Assembly (NCBI GenBank): GCA_040902585.1
Contig: JBBDXA010000018.1
Location: 1-9,202 of the forward strand
From: JBBDXA01 sp040902585
Lineage (GTDB): Bacteria; Planctomycetota; Phycisphaerae; Phycisphaerales; Phycisphaeraceae
Direction: 5' to 3'
Length of the DNA stretch: 9,202 bases
A program made the translations under genes and the position numbers. The notes beneath the pieces are model-generated. The model was given only the letters and a program-made list of their open reading frames with translations, made no database searches and had not been told where the DNA came from. Shown here piece by piece: positions 1 to 6,155 of this stretch (position 1 is its first letter; the number at the start of each line of letters is the position of its first letter).

Positions 1-113
1 AAACTGAAAGACTTGCGGTATTGTCAGTGGCAGGGAACGTAGCGTTGTAGTACTAGGGCCTTCGCACGGGACTCCTCTCCGAGCGTCGTCGTGCCGTGGC
101 ACCCAGAAATAAG

Positions 114-1121
114 TCACCGCCCCTTGCGTTCGGTATTCACTTCATTCGCACACGCCTCGCCGCGCTCGACTTCTGAAAGATTCCCGATCGTCACTTGTGC
201 GATCGCCTCCAGCGCATGCCGCGTGAAGAACGCCTGGTGAGCCGTGACGATCACATTCGGAAACGTCAGCAGCCGGGTAAAAATGTCATCCTGAATGATC
301 TTGTCCGACAGGTTCTCGAAGAAAAGGTCCGCCTCTTCTTCGTAGACATCGAGTCCGAGCGAGCCGATCTTCCCGCTCTTGAGGCCGTGGATCACGGCAG
401 GCGTCTGCACCAGGGCGCCGCGGCCGGTGTTGATGAGCATCGCACCGGCCTTCATTTTTTTCACCGCGTCGCCGTTGATCAGGTGGTGGGTCTGCGGCGT
501 GAGCGGGCAGTGCAGCGTGATGATGTCGCTTTGGCCGAGCAGTTCATCCATCTCGACATATCGTCCGCCCAGGGCGAGCACCGAGGGCTCGGGGCGGATG
601 TCGAAGGCGAGAATGTCACAGTCGAATCCGCGCAGGATGCGGGCGACGATCGCGCCGATTTTTCCTGTGCCCACCACGCCGATGGTCAACCCGCGCATCT
701 CGAAGCCGAGCAGCCCATCAAGGGAAAAATTACCTTCGCGCACACGGTTGAAGGCGCGGTGAATCTGGCGGTTGAGCGTGAGCATGAGAGCGACGGTGTG
801 CTCAGCGACACCAAAAGGTGAGTAGGCCGGCACGCGCACGATGCGGAGGCCCAGCTCGGCCGCCGCGTCAAGATCAACATTATTAAACCCCGCGCAGCGC
901 AGGGCGATCACCTTCGTGCCGCCGGCCTTGAGCTTTGTCAGCACCGCGCGATTGAGCACATCATTCACAAACGCACACACCCCGGCGAAACCGGCGACCA
1001 TCGAAGCCGTCGCTTCCGTCAGGCGCGGTTCAAGAAAGACAAGCTCGTGCCCGCTGCTGTGATTCGCAGCCGAGAGAAACTGACGGTCGTAAGGTTTCGT
1101 GCTGACAACGGCGATCTTCAT
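114..1121 (-). CDS. ldhA: D-lactate dehydrogenase (NAD-dependent, 2-hydroxyacid dehydrogenase family)
   Basis: This 335-residue cytosolic enzyme should reduce pyruvate to D-lactate with NADH, regenerating NAD+ in fermentation. It resembles E. coli LdhA (329 aa, from memory) along its whole length, including the start MKIAVVSTKPYD, the segment ALRCAGFNNVDLDAA (about 73-87) and VPAYSP. The Rossmann glycine motif GTGKIG is at 151-156. The expected catalytic residues are visible: Arg in NTGRGAL (about 234), Glu in the DVYEEE segment (about 261-263) and His in TAHQAFFT (about 295). An in-frame ATG at 1172 would add 17 residues, but they lie inside an inverted repeat and do not look like the family, so the start at 1121 is chosen. 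No Shine-Dalgarno sequence precedes it. It is divergent from the VIT-family gene and is probably a single-gene unit. A related 2-hydroxyacid substrate cannot be fully excluded. Confidence 0.93.
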   Translation of the reverse strand: MKIAVVSTKPYDRQFLSAANHSSGHELVFLEPRLTEATASMVAGFAGVCAFVNDVLNRAVLTKLKAGGTKVIALRCAGFNNVDLDAAAELGLRIVRVPAYSPFGVAEHTVALMLTLNRQIHRAFNRVREGNFSLDGLLGFEMRGLTIGVVGTGKIGAIVARILRGFDCDILAFDIRPEPSVLALGGRYVEMDELLGQSDIITLHCPLTPQTHHLINGDAVKKMKAGAMLINTGRGALVQTPAVIHGLKSGKIGSLGLDVYEEEADLFFENLSDKIIQDDIFTRLLTFPNVIVTAHQAFFTRHALEAIAQVTIGNLSEVERGEACANEVNTERKGR

Positions 1122-1128
1122 GTTGCGT

Positions 1129-1134
1129 AATGTA
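1129..1134 (-). promoter_or_regulatory. Possible -10 box for ldhA
   Basis: Reading the minus strand, TACATT (4 of 6 to TATAAT) ends 7 nt before the ldhA ATG at 1121. No good -35 is seen at 16-18 nt. If used, the mRNA would be leaderless or nearly so, matching the absence of a Shine-Dalgarno sequence. The hexamer is weak and the call is tentative. Confidence 0.3.
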
Positions 1135-1162
1135 ATCGAAGGAGAGAAGCGAGAGGAGCGCG

Positions 1163-1268
1163 GGAGCACCATCCCGACAGGGTGGTGCTATTGTCCAACG
1201 GCGGTCCGCGGCGATCTTCGCAACAGGTGACGCGCGCGAATAGCACCACCCTTTCGGGATGGTGCTCC
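1163..1268. repeat. REPIN-like element: two inverted 28-nt REP-type units around a 50-nt spacer
   Basis: The unit at 1163-1190 (beginning GGAGCACCATCCCGA) is repeated in inverted orientation at 1241-1268, with 27 of 28 positions identical. Each unit is also an imperfect palindrome: AGCACCA and CCC pair with GGG and TGGTGCT, leaving one bulged T and a 4-nt loop. The two copies can therefore form separate short hairpins or one long 28-bp hairpin closing the 50-nt spacer. This is the layout of REP doublets (REPIN/BIME) mobilised in trans by RAYT (TnpA_REP, Y1 HUH) transposases. No such transposase is in the window. The element lies between the divergent ldhA and VIT starts, 41 nt from the ldhA ATG and 13 nt from the VIT ATG, so it occupies the upstream region of both promoters. 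The inverted repeat is certain; REPIN membership is inferred from architecture. Confidence 0.75.
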
Positions 1269-1269
1269 A

Positions 1270-1275
1270 TATAAT
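1270..1275 (+). promoter_or_regulatory. Consensus -10 box of the VIT-family gene, predicting a leaderless mRNA
   Basis: A perfect TATAAT ends 6 nt before the ATG at 1282, so transcription would begin at or within a base of the start codon. There is no Shine-Dalgarno sequence between them. The -35 position falls inside the right-hand REP unit (about 1246-1253) and has no recognisable TTGACA. Confidence 0.6.
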
Positions 1276-1281
1276 CGCCCC

Positions 1282-2058
1282 ATGTCATCGCACTCTTCGC
1301 CTCCGCCGCTGGACAAGCTCAAAGCCGAGCACACGCCCGATGCCGTCGAGCGCCGGCTCAAGGACGGTCCGCAGCACAGCTACCTGCGCGATTTCATCTA
1401 CGGCGCGATCGACGGAGCTGTCACCACGTTTGCCGTCGTCGCAGGCGTCGTCGGGGCCCAGCTCTCGGCGGGCGTCATCGTGATCCTCGGCTTGGCCAAT
1501 CTCTTCGCCGACGGCTTCTCCATGGCGGTCAGCAATTTCCTGGGCACCCGCGCCGAGGAAGCCCAGCGGCAGCGTCTTCGCCGCGTCGAGCGCGAGCACA
1601 TCCAGCGCTACCCGGCAGGCGAGCGCGAAGAGGTGCGGCAGATTTTCGCCAACAAGGGATTCGAAGGCGAAGATCTCGAACGTGCGGTGGACACAATCAC
1701 CTCCGATGTCGATCGCTGGGTAGACACCATGCTCACCGATGAACTGGGCGTGTCGCTGAAAGGCCCCAATCCCTATCGCGCGGCCATGAGCACGTTCCTC
1801 GCCTTCATCGTCATCGGATTCATCCCGCTGACGATCTACGTGTTCGACCTGGTCGTGCCCGCTTCGATGGCCATCGGCAACGCCTTTCTCTGGAGCGCAA
1901 TCCTGACGGGCGTCGCCTTCTTTCTCGTCGGGGCCGCCAAGAGCCGGTTCGTCGATCAGCACTGGTGGCGCTCGGGACTGGAAACGCTCATCGTCGGCGG
2001 ACTGGCGGCGGCAATCGCCTACGCCATCGGCGTGCTCCTGCGCGGCGTGGCGAACTGA
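1282..2058 (+). CDS. VIT1/CCC1-family Fe2+/Mn2+ transporter
   Basis: This 258-residue inner-membrane protein belongs to the VIT1/CCC1 family, which exports or sequesters Fe2+ and Mn2+ by proton antiport. Two N-terminal membrane helices contain the family signatures: FIYGAIDGAVTTFAVVAG (about 38-55, with Asp44) and LGLANLFADGFSMAVSNFLG (about 69-88, with Asp77 and Met81). Asp44 and Met81 match the intramembrane metal ligands known in plant VIT1. A charged Glu/Arg-rich helical segment follows (about 89-150, starting RAEEAQRQRLRRVEREH), corresponding to the cytoplasmic metal-binding domain. Three more hydrophobic segments lie near 158-180, 183-202 and 215-235, giving the usual five helices. The length is normal. 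The gene is 42 nt upstream of an Fe(III)-type permease gene on the same strand, which hints at iron handling. Whether the metal is iron or manganese cannot be read from the sequence. Confidence 0.9.
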   Translation: MSSHSSPPPLDKLKAEHTPDAVERRLKDGPQHSYLRDFIYGAIDGAVTTFAVVAGVVGAQLSAGVIVILGLANLFADGFSMAVSNFLGTRAEEAQRQRLRRVEREHIQRYPAGEREEVRQIFANKGFEGEDLERAVDTITSDVDRWVDTMLTDELGVSLKGPNPYRAAMSTFLAFIVIGFIPLTIYVFDLVVPASMAIGNAFLWSAILTGVAFFLVGAAKSRFVDQHWWRSGLETLIVGGLAAAIAYAIGVLLRGVAN

Positions 2059-2066
2059 CAAGGCAC

Positions 2067-2094
2067 TTGCTCCGCAGGCTCGCCCGGTTAGATT
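2067..2094 (+). promoter_or_regulatory. Predicted promoter of the permease gene, leaderless
   Basis: A -35-like TTGCTC (2067-2072) is followed after 16 nt by TAGATT (2089-2094). The hexamer ends 6 nt before the ATG at 2101, the same spacing as at the VIT gene. No Shine-Dalgarno sequence lies between VIT stop and permease start. Both hexamers are imperfect, so this rests partly on the shared spacing. Confidence 0.45.
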
Positions 2095-2100
2095 GCCCCC

Positions 2101-3912
2101 ATGACCCGTCGCTCCCGCTACTTCACGCGCTACGGACTCATGGCGCTCCTGCTCGCTGTGCTGGCGGTGTTTCTCCTCTGGCCCATCGCCCTGACCGTCA
2201 GCGGGGCGTTTGAAGATCCGCAGACCAAGTCCTTCACCACCCGATATTTCTTCGGCGAACTGGGCGTCTTCAACGACCCCATCTACCGCGCCGGGATGTT
2301 CAACAGCCTGAAAATCGCCGTGGCCACCACCATCCTCTGCCTGCTCATGGCCCTGCCCCTGGCGTTGATCTCCACGCGCTTCGACTTCCGCGGCAAAGCC
2401 CTCGTCGGCAGCCTGATCATGGTGCCGCTGATTCTGCCGCCCTTCGTCGGCGCGATCGGCATGCGGGCGCTGCTCGGGCGCTACGGCGCGATTAACGCCC
2501 TGCTCGTTCACCTGGGCCTGACCGACTGGAGCAACCCCATCGACTTTCTCGGCGGCGACAGCGCGGAAGGGCGGTTCACCGGCGTGGTCATCGCCGAGTC
2601 GCTGCACCTGTATCCGATTCTTTACCTGAACGTCGCCGCGGCAATGGCGAACCTCGACCCCGCGCTCGATGAAGCAGCGCAGGGGCTGGGCGCTTCGCGC
2701 TGGACGCGCTTTCGTCGCATCACGCTGCCGCTGATCACGCCGGGCGTTTTCGCCGGGGCGACCATCGTGTTCATCTGGAGCTTCACCGAGCTGGGCACAC
2801 CGTTGATGTTTGACTATCACACGGTGACGCCGGTCCAGATTTTCTACGGGCTCCAGGAAGTGCAGACCAGTCCCAGGCCGTACGCGCTGGTTGTGGTCAT
2901 GCTGGTCGTTGCGGTTGGGCTTTACGCAGGCAGCAAATGGCTACTGGGCGGCAAGGCGTATGAGATGCAGAGCAAGGCATCGATCGCCAGCACGACGACG
3001 AAGCTGCGCGGGTTCAAGGGCTTGGCGGCGCTATTGGCATTTGTCGTGGTCATCGGCGTGGCGATCCTGCCTCACATCGGCGTGATCTTTTCATCCATGA
3101 GTCATAACGGCGCGTGGTACCGCACCATGCTGCCGCACGACCCGGCCACGGGCGAAGTCGCCTTCACCGGCGTTCACTACGCCAACGCGCTGTCGCATGA
3201 CCTGGCGGTTTCTTCCATTCAGAACAGTCTGAAGTACGCGTCGCTGGCGATGATCATCTGCGTGGCGATGGGCCTGGCGATTTCGTACCTGACCGTGCGC
3301 GTGAAGGTGAAAGGCGGCTGGCTGCTGGACAGCCTGGCGATGCTGCCTCTGGCGGTGCCGGGGCTGGTGATGGCGTTCGGGTTTGTGGCGATGAGCCTGC
3401 ACTGGCCCTTCCCGCAGCTCGCGGCCACCTTCAAGGAATGGGGCTGGGACGGCTTATCCAGCATGATGCAGGTGACGGGGCAGGCTCCCAACCCGCTGCT
3501 GTTTCTGGTGATCGCGTATGCCGTGCGAAGGTTGCCTTATGTGGTGCGATCGGCGAGCGCGGGGTTGCAGCAGACGTCGCAGCAGCTTGAGGAAGCCGCG
3601 CAGGGTCTGGGCGCGACGCCGATGATGACCATCCGCAAGATCGTCGTGCCCCTGATCATGGCGAACCTGATCGCCGGCGGCATCCTGGCCTTCAGTTTCT
3701 CGATGCTCGAAGTGAGCGACTCGCTGATCCTCGCCCAGAAGCAGGATCACTTCCCGGTGACCAAGGCGATCTTCGATCTATACCTGCGCTTAGATGATGG
3801 GCCTTATATCGCCAGCGCCATGGGCGTGTGGGCGATGGCGCTGCTCACCGTGACGCTGGTGGGCGCGGGGATGATGATGGGCAAGAAGCTGGGGGCGATC
3901 TTCAGAGTTTGA
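2101..3912 (+). CDS. ABC transporter permease, fused two-domain Fe(III)/thiamine (FbpB/ThiP-like) type
   Basis: This 603-residue integral membrane protein carries two BPD_transp_1 permease domains in one chain, so one copy could supply the whole membrane channel of an importer. Each half has the cytoplasmic EAA loop that docks onto the ATPase: EAAQGLGASRWTRFRRITLP at 191-210 and EEAAQGLGATPMMTIRKIVVP at about 497-517. The first half spans roughly residues 10-285, with an N-terminal helix at 12-32. The second spans roughly 305-600, with hydrophobic stretches near 310-332, 378-398, 412-434, 465-480, 520-540 and 575-593. This arrangement and length are typical of Fe(III) permeases such as FbpB/SfuB and of ThiP. 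No substrate-binding protein or ATPase gene is in the window, so the substrate is not proven. The neighbouring VIT-family gene mildly favours iron. The gene is complete and not visibly damaged. Confidence 0.88.
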   Translation: MTRRSRYFTRYGLMALLLAVLAVFLLWPIALTVSGAFEDPQTKSFTTRYFFGELGVFNDPIYRAGMFNSLKIAVATTILCLLMALPLALISTRFDFRGKALVGSLIMVPLILPPFVGAIGMRALLGRYGAINALLVHLGLTDWSNPIDFLGGDSAEGRFTGVVIAESLHLYPILYLNVAAAMANLDPALDEAAQGLGASRWTRFRRITLPLITPGVFAGATIVFIWSFTELGTPLMFDYHTVTPVQIFYGLQEVQTSPRPYALVVVMLVVAVGLYAGSKWLLGGKAYEMQSKASIASTTTKLRGFKGLAALLAFVVVIGVAILPHIGVIFSSMSHNGAWYRTMLPHDPATGEVAFTGVHYANALSHDLAVSSIQNSLKYASLAMIICVAMGLAISYLTVRVKVKGGWLLDSLAMLPLAVPGLVMAFGFVAMSLHWPFPQLAATFKEWGWDGLSSMMQVTGQAPNPLLFLVIAYAVRRLPYVVRSASAGLQQTSQQLEEAAQGLGATPMMTIRKIVVPLIMANLIAGGILAFSFSMLEVSDSLILAQKQDHFPVTKAIFDLYLRLDDGPYIASAMGVWAMALLTVTLVGAGMMMGKKLGAIFRV

Positions 3913-3972
3913 AGAGGGAATGCTGCGCTCCCGCCGAGCCTGATCCGATGATGAGGGGTATTGCACATCTGG

Positions 3973-4073
3973 ATTGAACGCAGAGGCGCAGAGCAGATAG
4001 AGAAGCAGAGATGAGATTCGATTAAAACAATCCCTCTCTGACCCTCTTCCTTCTCTGCGCCTCTGCGTTGAAT
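3973..4073. repeat. Inverted repeat with 21-nt arms (interspersed-repeat type) between convergent genes
   Basis: The arm at 3973-3993 (ATTGAACGCAGAGGCGCAGA...) matches the reverse complement of 4053-4073 at 20 of 21 positions. The 59-nt interior is partly complementary too (AGAGAAGCAGAG near 3999 against the CTCTCTGACCCTCTT segment near 4034), with GATT and AATC near the centre, so the whole 101 bp can fold into one long imperfect hairpin. From memory, the core CTCTGCGCCTCTGCGTTGAA is met repeatedly as intergenic repeats in many bacterial genomes, including planctomycetes. The only other sequence in the 195-bp gap between the permease and DUF2231 stops is unremarkable. In RNA from either strand the hairpin could act as a transcript end or stabiliser, but it lacks a clean T-tract. 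Confidence 0.75.
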
Positions 4074-4107
4074 TCGAACGTCATACGGGCGCGGCGTGGG
4101 TTGCCTC

Positions 4108-4821
4108 TCAATCAAAAATGTTCTTCCCGCCCTTGTCATTCGGGTCCGGCAGCACGCGTTCGCCGGGGATCGTCTTCGTGTCCTTCGTCCCGCCGTCCTT
4201 CGCATCCTTATTCGCGTCCTTCGTCGCCGCATCCTTCTCGGGGTCCTTCGCTTTGTCCTTATCCGGATCCACCGGGGTAACGGGCGTGACAGGGACTGCG
4301 GGCGTGCTGCCGACCTGTTTGTGGGCATCGGGACCGGTGCCGATCTGGTGGAAGTAGACCATCTCGCCGCCCCAGTGAGCGATCGCGCCGACCCAGAGCA
4401 CGCTGGCGGCGCTGGCGAGGATGGCGAGGACGAGACAGATGGTGCGGAACCAGGTGACGCGCACGGTGGAGAGCAGGACGAGGCCGCCGGTGACCGCCAT
4501 GGCGATCCAGAAGGGCTCAGCGAGGTGCTCGTGCTTTTCCAGAACGTCGTGCGCGACGCCGGTGGGCGCAACCTTTAGAGCCGCCTCGGCATCTTCGCCG
4601 GACTGAACGGTCCAGAGGGCGGCCAGGGTGGCGAGCATGAAGATGAAGACGGTGGTCCAGCGCAGGCCCGCCGACTTGCTGCCGGTGATGGCGACGCCGA
4701 TGACGAGCACGAAGCCGAGCAACGTCAGGACGATCGGCGCGTGAACGAGCATGGCGTGCATGCGGGCCGGGTCGGCGAACTTGTCGAAGACTTCGGTGAA
4801 CGTAGGAAAATGGTCAAACAT
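4108..4821 (-). CDS. DUF2231-family membrane protein with Lys/Asp-rich C-terminal tail
   Basis: This 237-residue protein has four predicted membrane helices (about 27-46, 54-72, 103-121 and 125-147) and conserved-looking histidines: His22 and His27 (MHAMLVHAPIVLTLLG), His91/97/99 between helices 2 and 3 (AHDVLEKHEHLAEPF), and His149 and His158 after helix 4 (IAHWGGEMVYFH). This pattern fits the DUF2231 predicted membrane protein family, whose function is unsettled; paired histidines suggest heme or metal binding, which is inference. After about residue 165 comes a hydrophilic tail: a Val/Thr/Pro linker (about 171-185), a Lys/Asp repeat region (about 186-207) and a short end GERVLPDPNDKGGKNIFD. 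It has its own Shine-Dalgarno sequence and promoter, so it is a separate unit from the upstream isomerase gene. Confidence 0.75.
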   Translation of the reverse strand: MFDHFPTFTEVFDKFADPARMHAMLVHAPIVLTLLGFVLVIGVAITGSKSAGLRWTTVFIFMLATLAALWTVQSGEDAEAALKVAPTGVAHDVLEKHEHLAEPFWIAMAVTGGLVLLSTVRVTWFRTICLVLAILASAASVLWVGAIAHWGGEMVYFHQIGTGPDAHKQVGSTPAVPVTPVTPVDPDKDKAKDPEKDAATKDANKDAKDGGTKDTKTIPGERVLPDPNDKGGKNIFD

Positions 4822-4825
4822 GAAA

Positions 4826-4831
4826 CACCTC
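4826..4831 (-). promoter_or_regulatory. Shine-Dalgarno site of the DUF2231 gene
   Basis: GAGGTG on the minus strand lies 4 nt before the ATG at 4821. It supports this start and shows that this gene has a conventional leader, unlike several neighbours. Confidence 0.65.
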
Positions 4832-4880
4832 GAAGTAGGCTCGCCCGTGTACGAGACGCGCGTCGGCGGCGCGGAGGAAC

Positions 4881-4910
4881 CGAGTGCAATGTATCTGCGA
4901 GTGCATTATA
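4881..4910 (-). promoter_or_regulatory. -10 box of the DUF2231 gene with a tandem repeat (possible operator)
   Basis: A perfect TATAAT on the minus strand (4905-4910) lies 83 nt upstream of the ATG and gives a 5' leader of roughly 75 nt. No convincing -35 is present. A 10-nt direct repeat, CGAGTGCAAT (4881-4890) and CGAGTGCATT (4898-4907) on the plus strand, overlaps the -10 box and the predicted start of transcription. That position would suit a repressor, but the repeat is short and may be chance. Confidence 0.4.
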
Positions 4911-4957
4911 GCGATGAAGCGGAGGTCTGATTCGCGGCAGGCGGAGGCGAAAGAAGA

Positions 4958-4979
4958 CCCACCCACGGGAGTGGGTGGG
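4958..4979 (-). terminator. Intrinsic terminator of the isomerase gene
   Basis: CCCACCCAC (4958-4966) pairs perfectly with GTGGGTGGG (4971-4979) around a 4-nt loop. On the minus strand the stem is followed by TCTTCTTT, as expected for a Rho-independent terminator, 34 nt past the isomerase stop codon. On the plus strand only a short CTTT follows, so the minus direction is favoured. Confidence 0.75.
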
Positions 4980-5013
4980 CTTTGGGGGTTGTCGGTTGAA
5001 ATCGCGCGGCCGG

Positions 5014-6045
5014 TTACTGATCGAACTGTCCATCGAAGGCGATGGCCGAGCGGGCGAAGTCGATTCTTTTGCAGAACGCTGCCGCCTCGCGCGCGCCGTG
5101 TTCGCGGTCCATCCGGCTGTCTTCCCACTCGACCGAGAGCGGGCCGGTGTAGTTGACGTCATTGAGGGCGACGATGATGCGTTCAAAGTCGATGTCACCG
5201 TGACCGGGGCTGCGGAAGTCCCAATAGCGGTTCGGATTGGCGAAGGTGGTGTGGCCGCCGAAGACGCCGACGGTGCCGTCGCCTTTGCCCCACCAGACAT
5301 CTTTGACGTGCATGTGGAAGATGCGCGGGCCGAAGGTGTAGATGAATTTGACGTAGTCCACGTGCTGGTAGCCGAAGTGGGAAGGATCGTAATTGAAGCC
5401 GAAGCGTCGGTGGCCGCCCACCGCTTCGATGGCGCGCTGGGCGGTGACGATGTCAAACGCGATCTCCGTCGGATGCACTTCCAGTCCGAAGTTCACATCG
5501 AGCTTGTCGAACTCATCGAGGATCGGTTTGAAGCGTTTGCCGAAGTCATCGAAACCCTTCTGCCAGTACGCCTGATCCGTCGGCGGAAAGGCATAAATCG
5601 AATGCCACACACTCGAACCCGTGAACCCGTTAACGACAGCCGGGTGCTTGCCGCCTGCGCTGGGCGGCTTGGCATCGATGAAGTTACGACACGCCTTGGC
5701 GGTGAGAATCATCTTGGCCGCGGCCCGCTGCCGCACGCCTTCGGGATCGCCATCGCCCCAGACATCGGGCGGGAGGATGAGCTTGTGGCGTTCATCGATC
5801 AAGTCGCAGATCGCCTGGCCGACGAGATGGGCCGAGACGGCGAAGGCGGTGAGCCCGTGCGACTGAAGAATGTCCCAGCGGTTCTTGCAGTAGGCTTTGT
5901 CGACCGCAGCCTTGTCGACTTCGAAGTGATCGCCCCAGCAGGCGAGCTCGATGCCGTCGTAGCCGAACGATTTCGCCTTCTGGCACATCGTCTCAAACGG
6001 AAGGTCGGCCCACTGGCCGGTGAAAAGCGTGACGGAGCGACCCAT
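5014..6045 (-). CDS. Sugar phosphate isomerase/epimerase family protein (AP_endonuc_2 TIM barrel)
   Basis: This 343-residue cytosolic protein has the xylose-isomerase-like TIM-barrel fold (Pfam AP_endonuc_2), a family of metal-dependent sugar and inositol isomerases, epimerases and dehydratases. The expected metal-site residues fall in order: Glu189 in GLEVHPTE, Asp220 and His223 in FNYDPSHFGYQ, His244/His246 in FHMHVKD, and Glu306 in VEWED. The first barrel strand has GYDGIELACWGDHF (28-41), and the GHGDIDF loop is at 281-287. Longer in-frame starts exist (to 6315) but run through non-conserved sequence; the ATG at 6045 follows a strong GGAGG and begins the family-like MGRSVTLFTGQW. It is a single-gene unit ending in a terminator. 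Paralogues of this family are very numerous in planctomycetes, and the exact substrate cannot be told. Confidence 0.88.
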   Translation of the reverse strand: MGRSVTLFTGQWADLPFETMCQKAKSFGYDGIELACWGDHFEVDKAAVDKAYCKNRWDILQSHGLTAFAVSAHLVGQAICDLIDERHKLILPPDVWGDGDPEGVRQRAAAKMILTAKACRNFIDAKPPSAGGKHPAVVNGFTGSSVWHSIYAFPPTDQAYWQKGFDDFGKRFKPILDEFDKLDVNFGLEVHPTEIAFDIVTAQRAIEAVGGHRRFGFNYDPSHFGYQHVDYVKFIYTFGPRIFHMHVKDVWWGKGDGTVGVFGGHTTFANPNRYWDFRSPGHGDIDFERIIVALNDVNYTGPLSVEWEDSRMDREHGAREAAAFCKRIDFARSAIAFDGQFDQ

Positions 6046-6052
6046 GTGCGTG

Positions 6053-6057
6053 CCTCC
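6053..6057 (-). promoter_or_regulatory. Shine-Dalgarno site that fixes the isomerase start
   Basis: GGAGG on the minus strand lies 7 nt before the ATG at 6045, an ideal distance. It rules in favour of this start over the longer upstream reading frame. Confidence 0.75.
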
Positions 6058-6093
6058 AATGATGGGTGAACTGGAACGAGTAGCAGGGGAGGT

Positions 6094-6122
6094 AGTTTGG
6101 CGAAGGGCGAGGGGGATTGCAA
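6094..6122 (-). promoter_or_regulatory. Possible promoter of the isomerase gene
   Basis: On the minus strand TTGCAA (6117-6122, a palindrome) is followed after 17 nt by CAAACT (6094-6099), about 48 nt upstream of the start codon. The -10 match is only 3 of 6, so this is tentative. Confidence 0.25.
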
Positions 6123-6143
6123 GTGGAAAGGGGCGGCGGTTGC

Positions 6144-6149
6144 TACAAT
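6144..6149 (+). promoter_or_regulatory. -10 box of the small protein/HNH operon, predicting a leaderless mRNA
   Basis: TACAAT (5 of 6 to consensus) ends 6 nt before the ATG at 6156, the same distance as at 1270-1275 and 2089-2094. No Shine-Dalgarno sequence stands between, and no good -35 is seen at 16-18 nt. The position supports 6156 as the start rather than the in-frame ATG at 6117, which would lie upstream of the promoter box. Confidence 0.5.
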
Positions 6150-6155
6150 AAAGAC

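Noticed and set aside
1..113. Short stretch downstream of ldhA with a GTGCC/GGCAC hairpin at 91-102
   Set aside because: The stem is only 4-5 bp with no T-tract on either strand; it is too weak to call a terminator, and no gene or repeat is visible here.
1122..1172. N-terminal extension of ldhA by 17 residues from an ATG at 1172
   Set aside because: The extension lies partly in the inverted repeat and the family begins at MKIAVVSTK, so 1121 is the better start.
1110..1227. Direct repeat GGCGATCTTC at about 1110 and 1210
   Set aside because: Ten bases, one copy inside the ldhA coding start and one in the repeat spacer, with no extension or symmetry; most likely chance.
1285..2820. Long minus-strand open frame of 511 codons opposite the VIT and permease genes
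   Set aside because: It is rich in Arg, His, Asp, Glu and Gln with no domain, and spans two genes with clear family signatures; it is a GC-rich antisense shadow.
2671..3630. Similar DNA at the two EAA loops of the permease (about 2671 and 3592)
   Set aside because: The similarity reflects the conserved EAAQGLGA motif in two homologous domains, not a recent DNA repeat.
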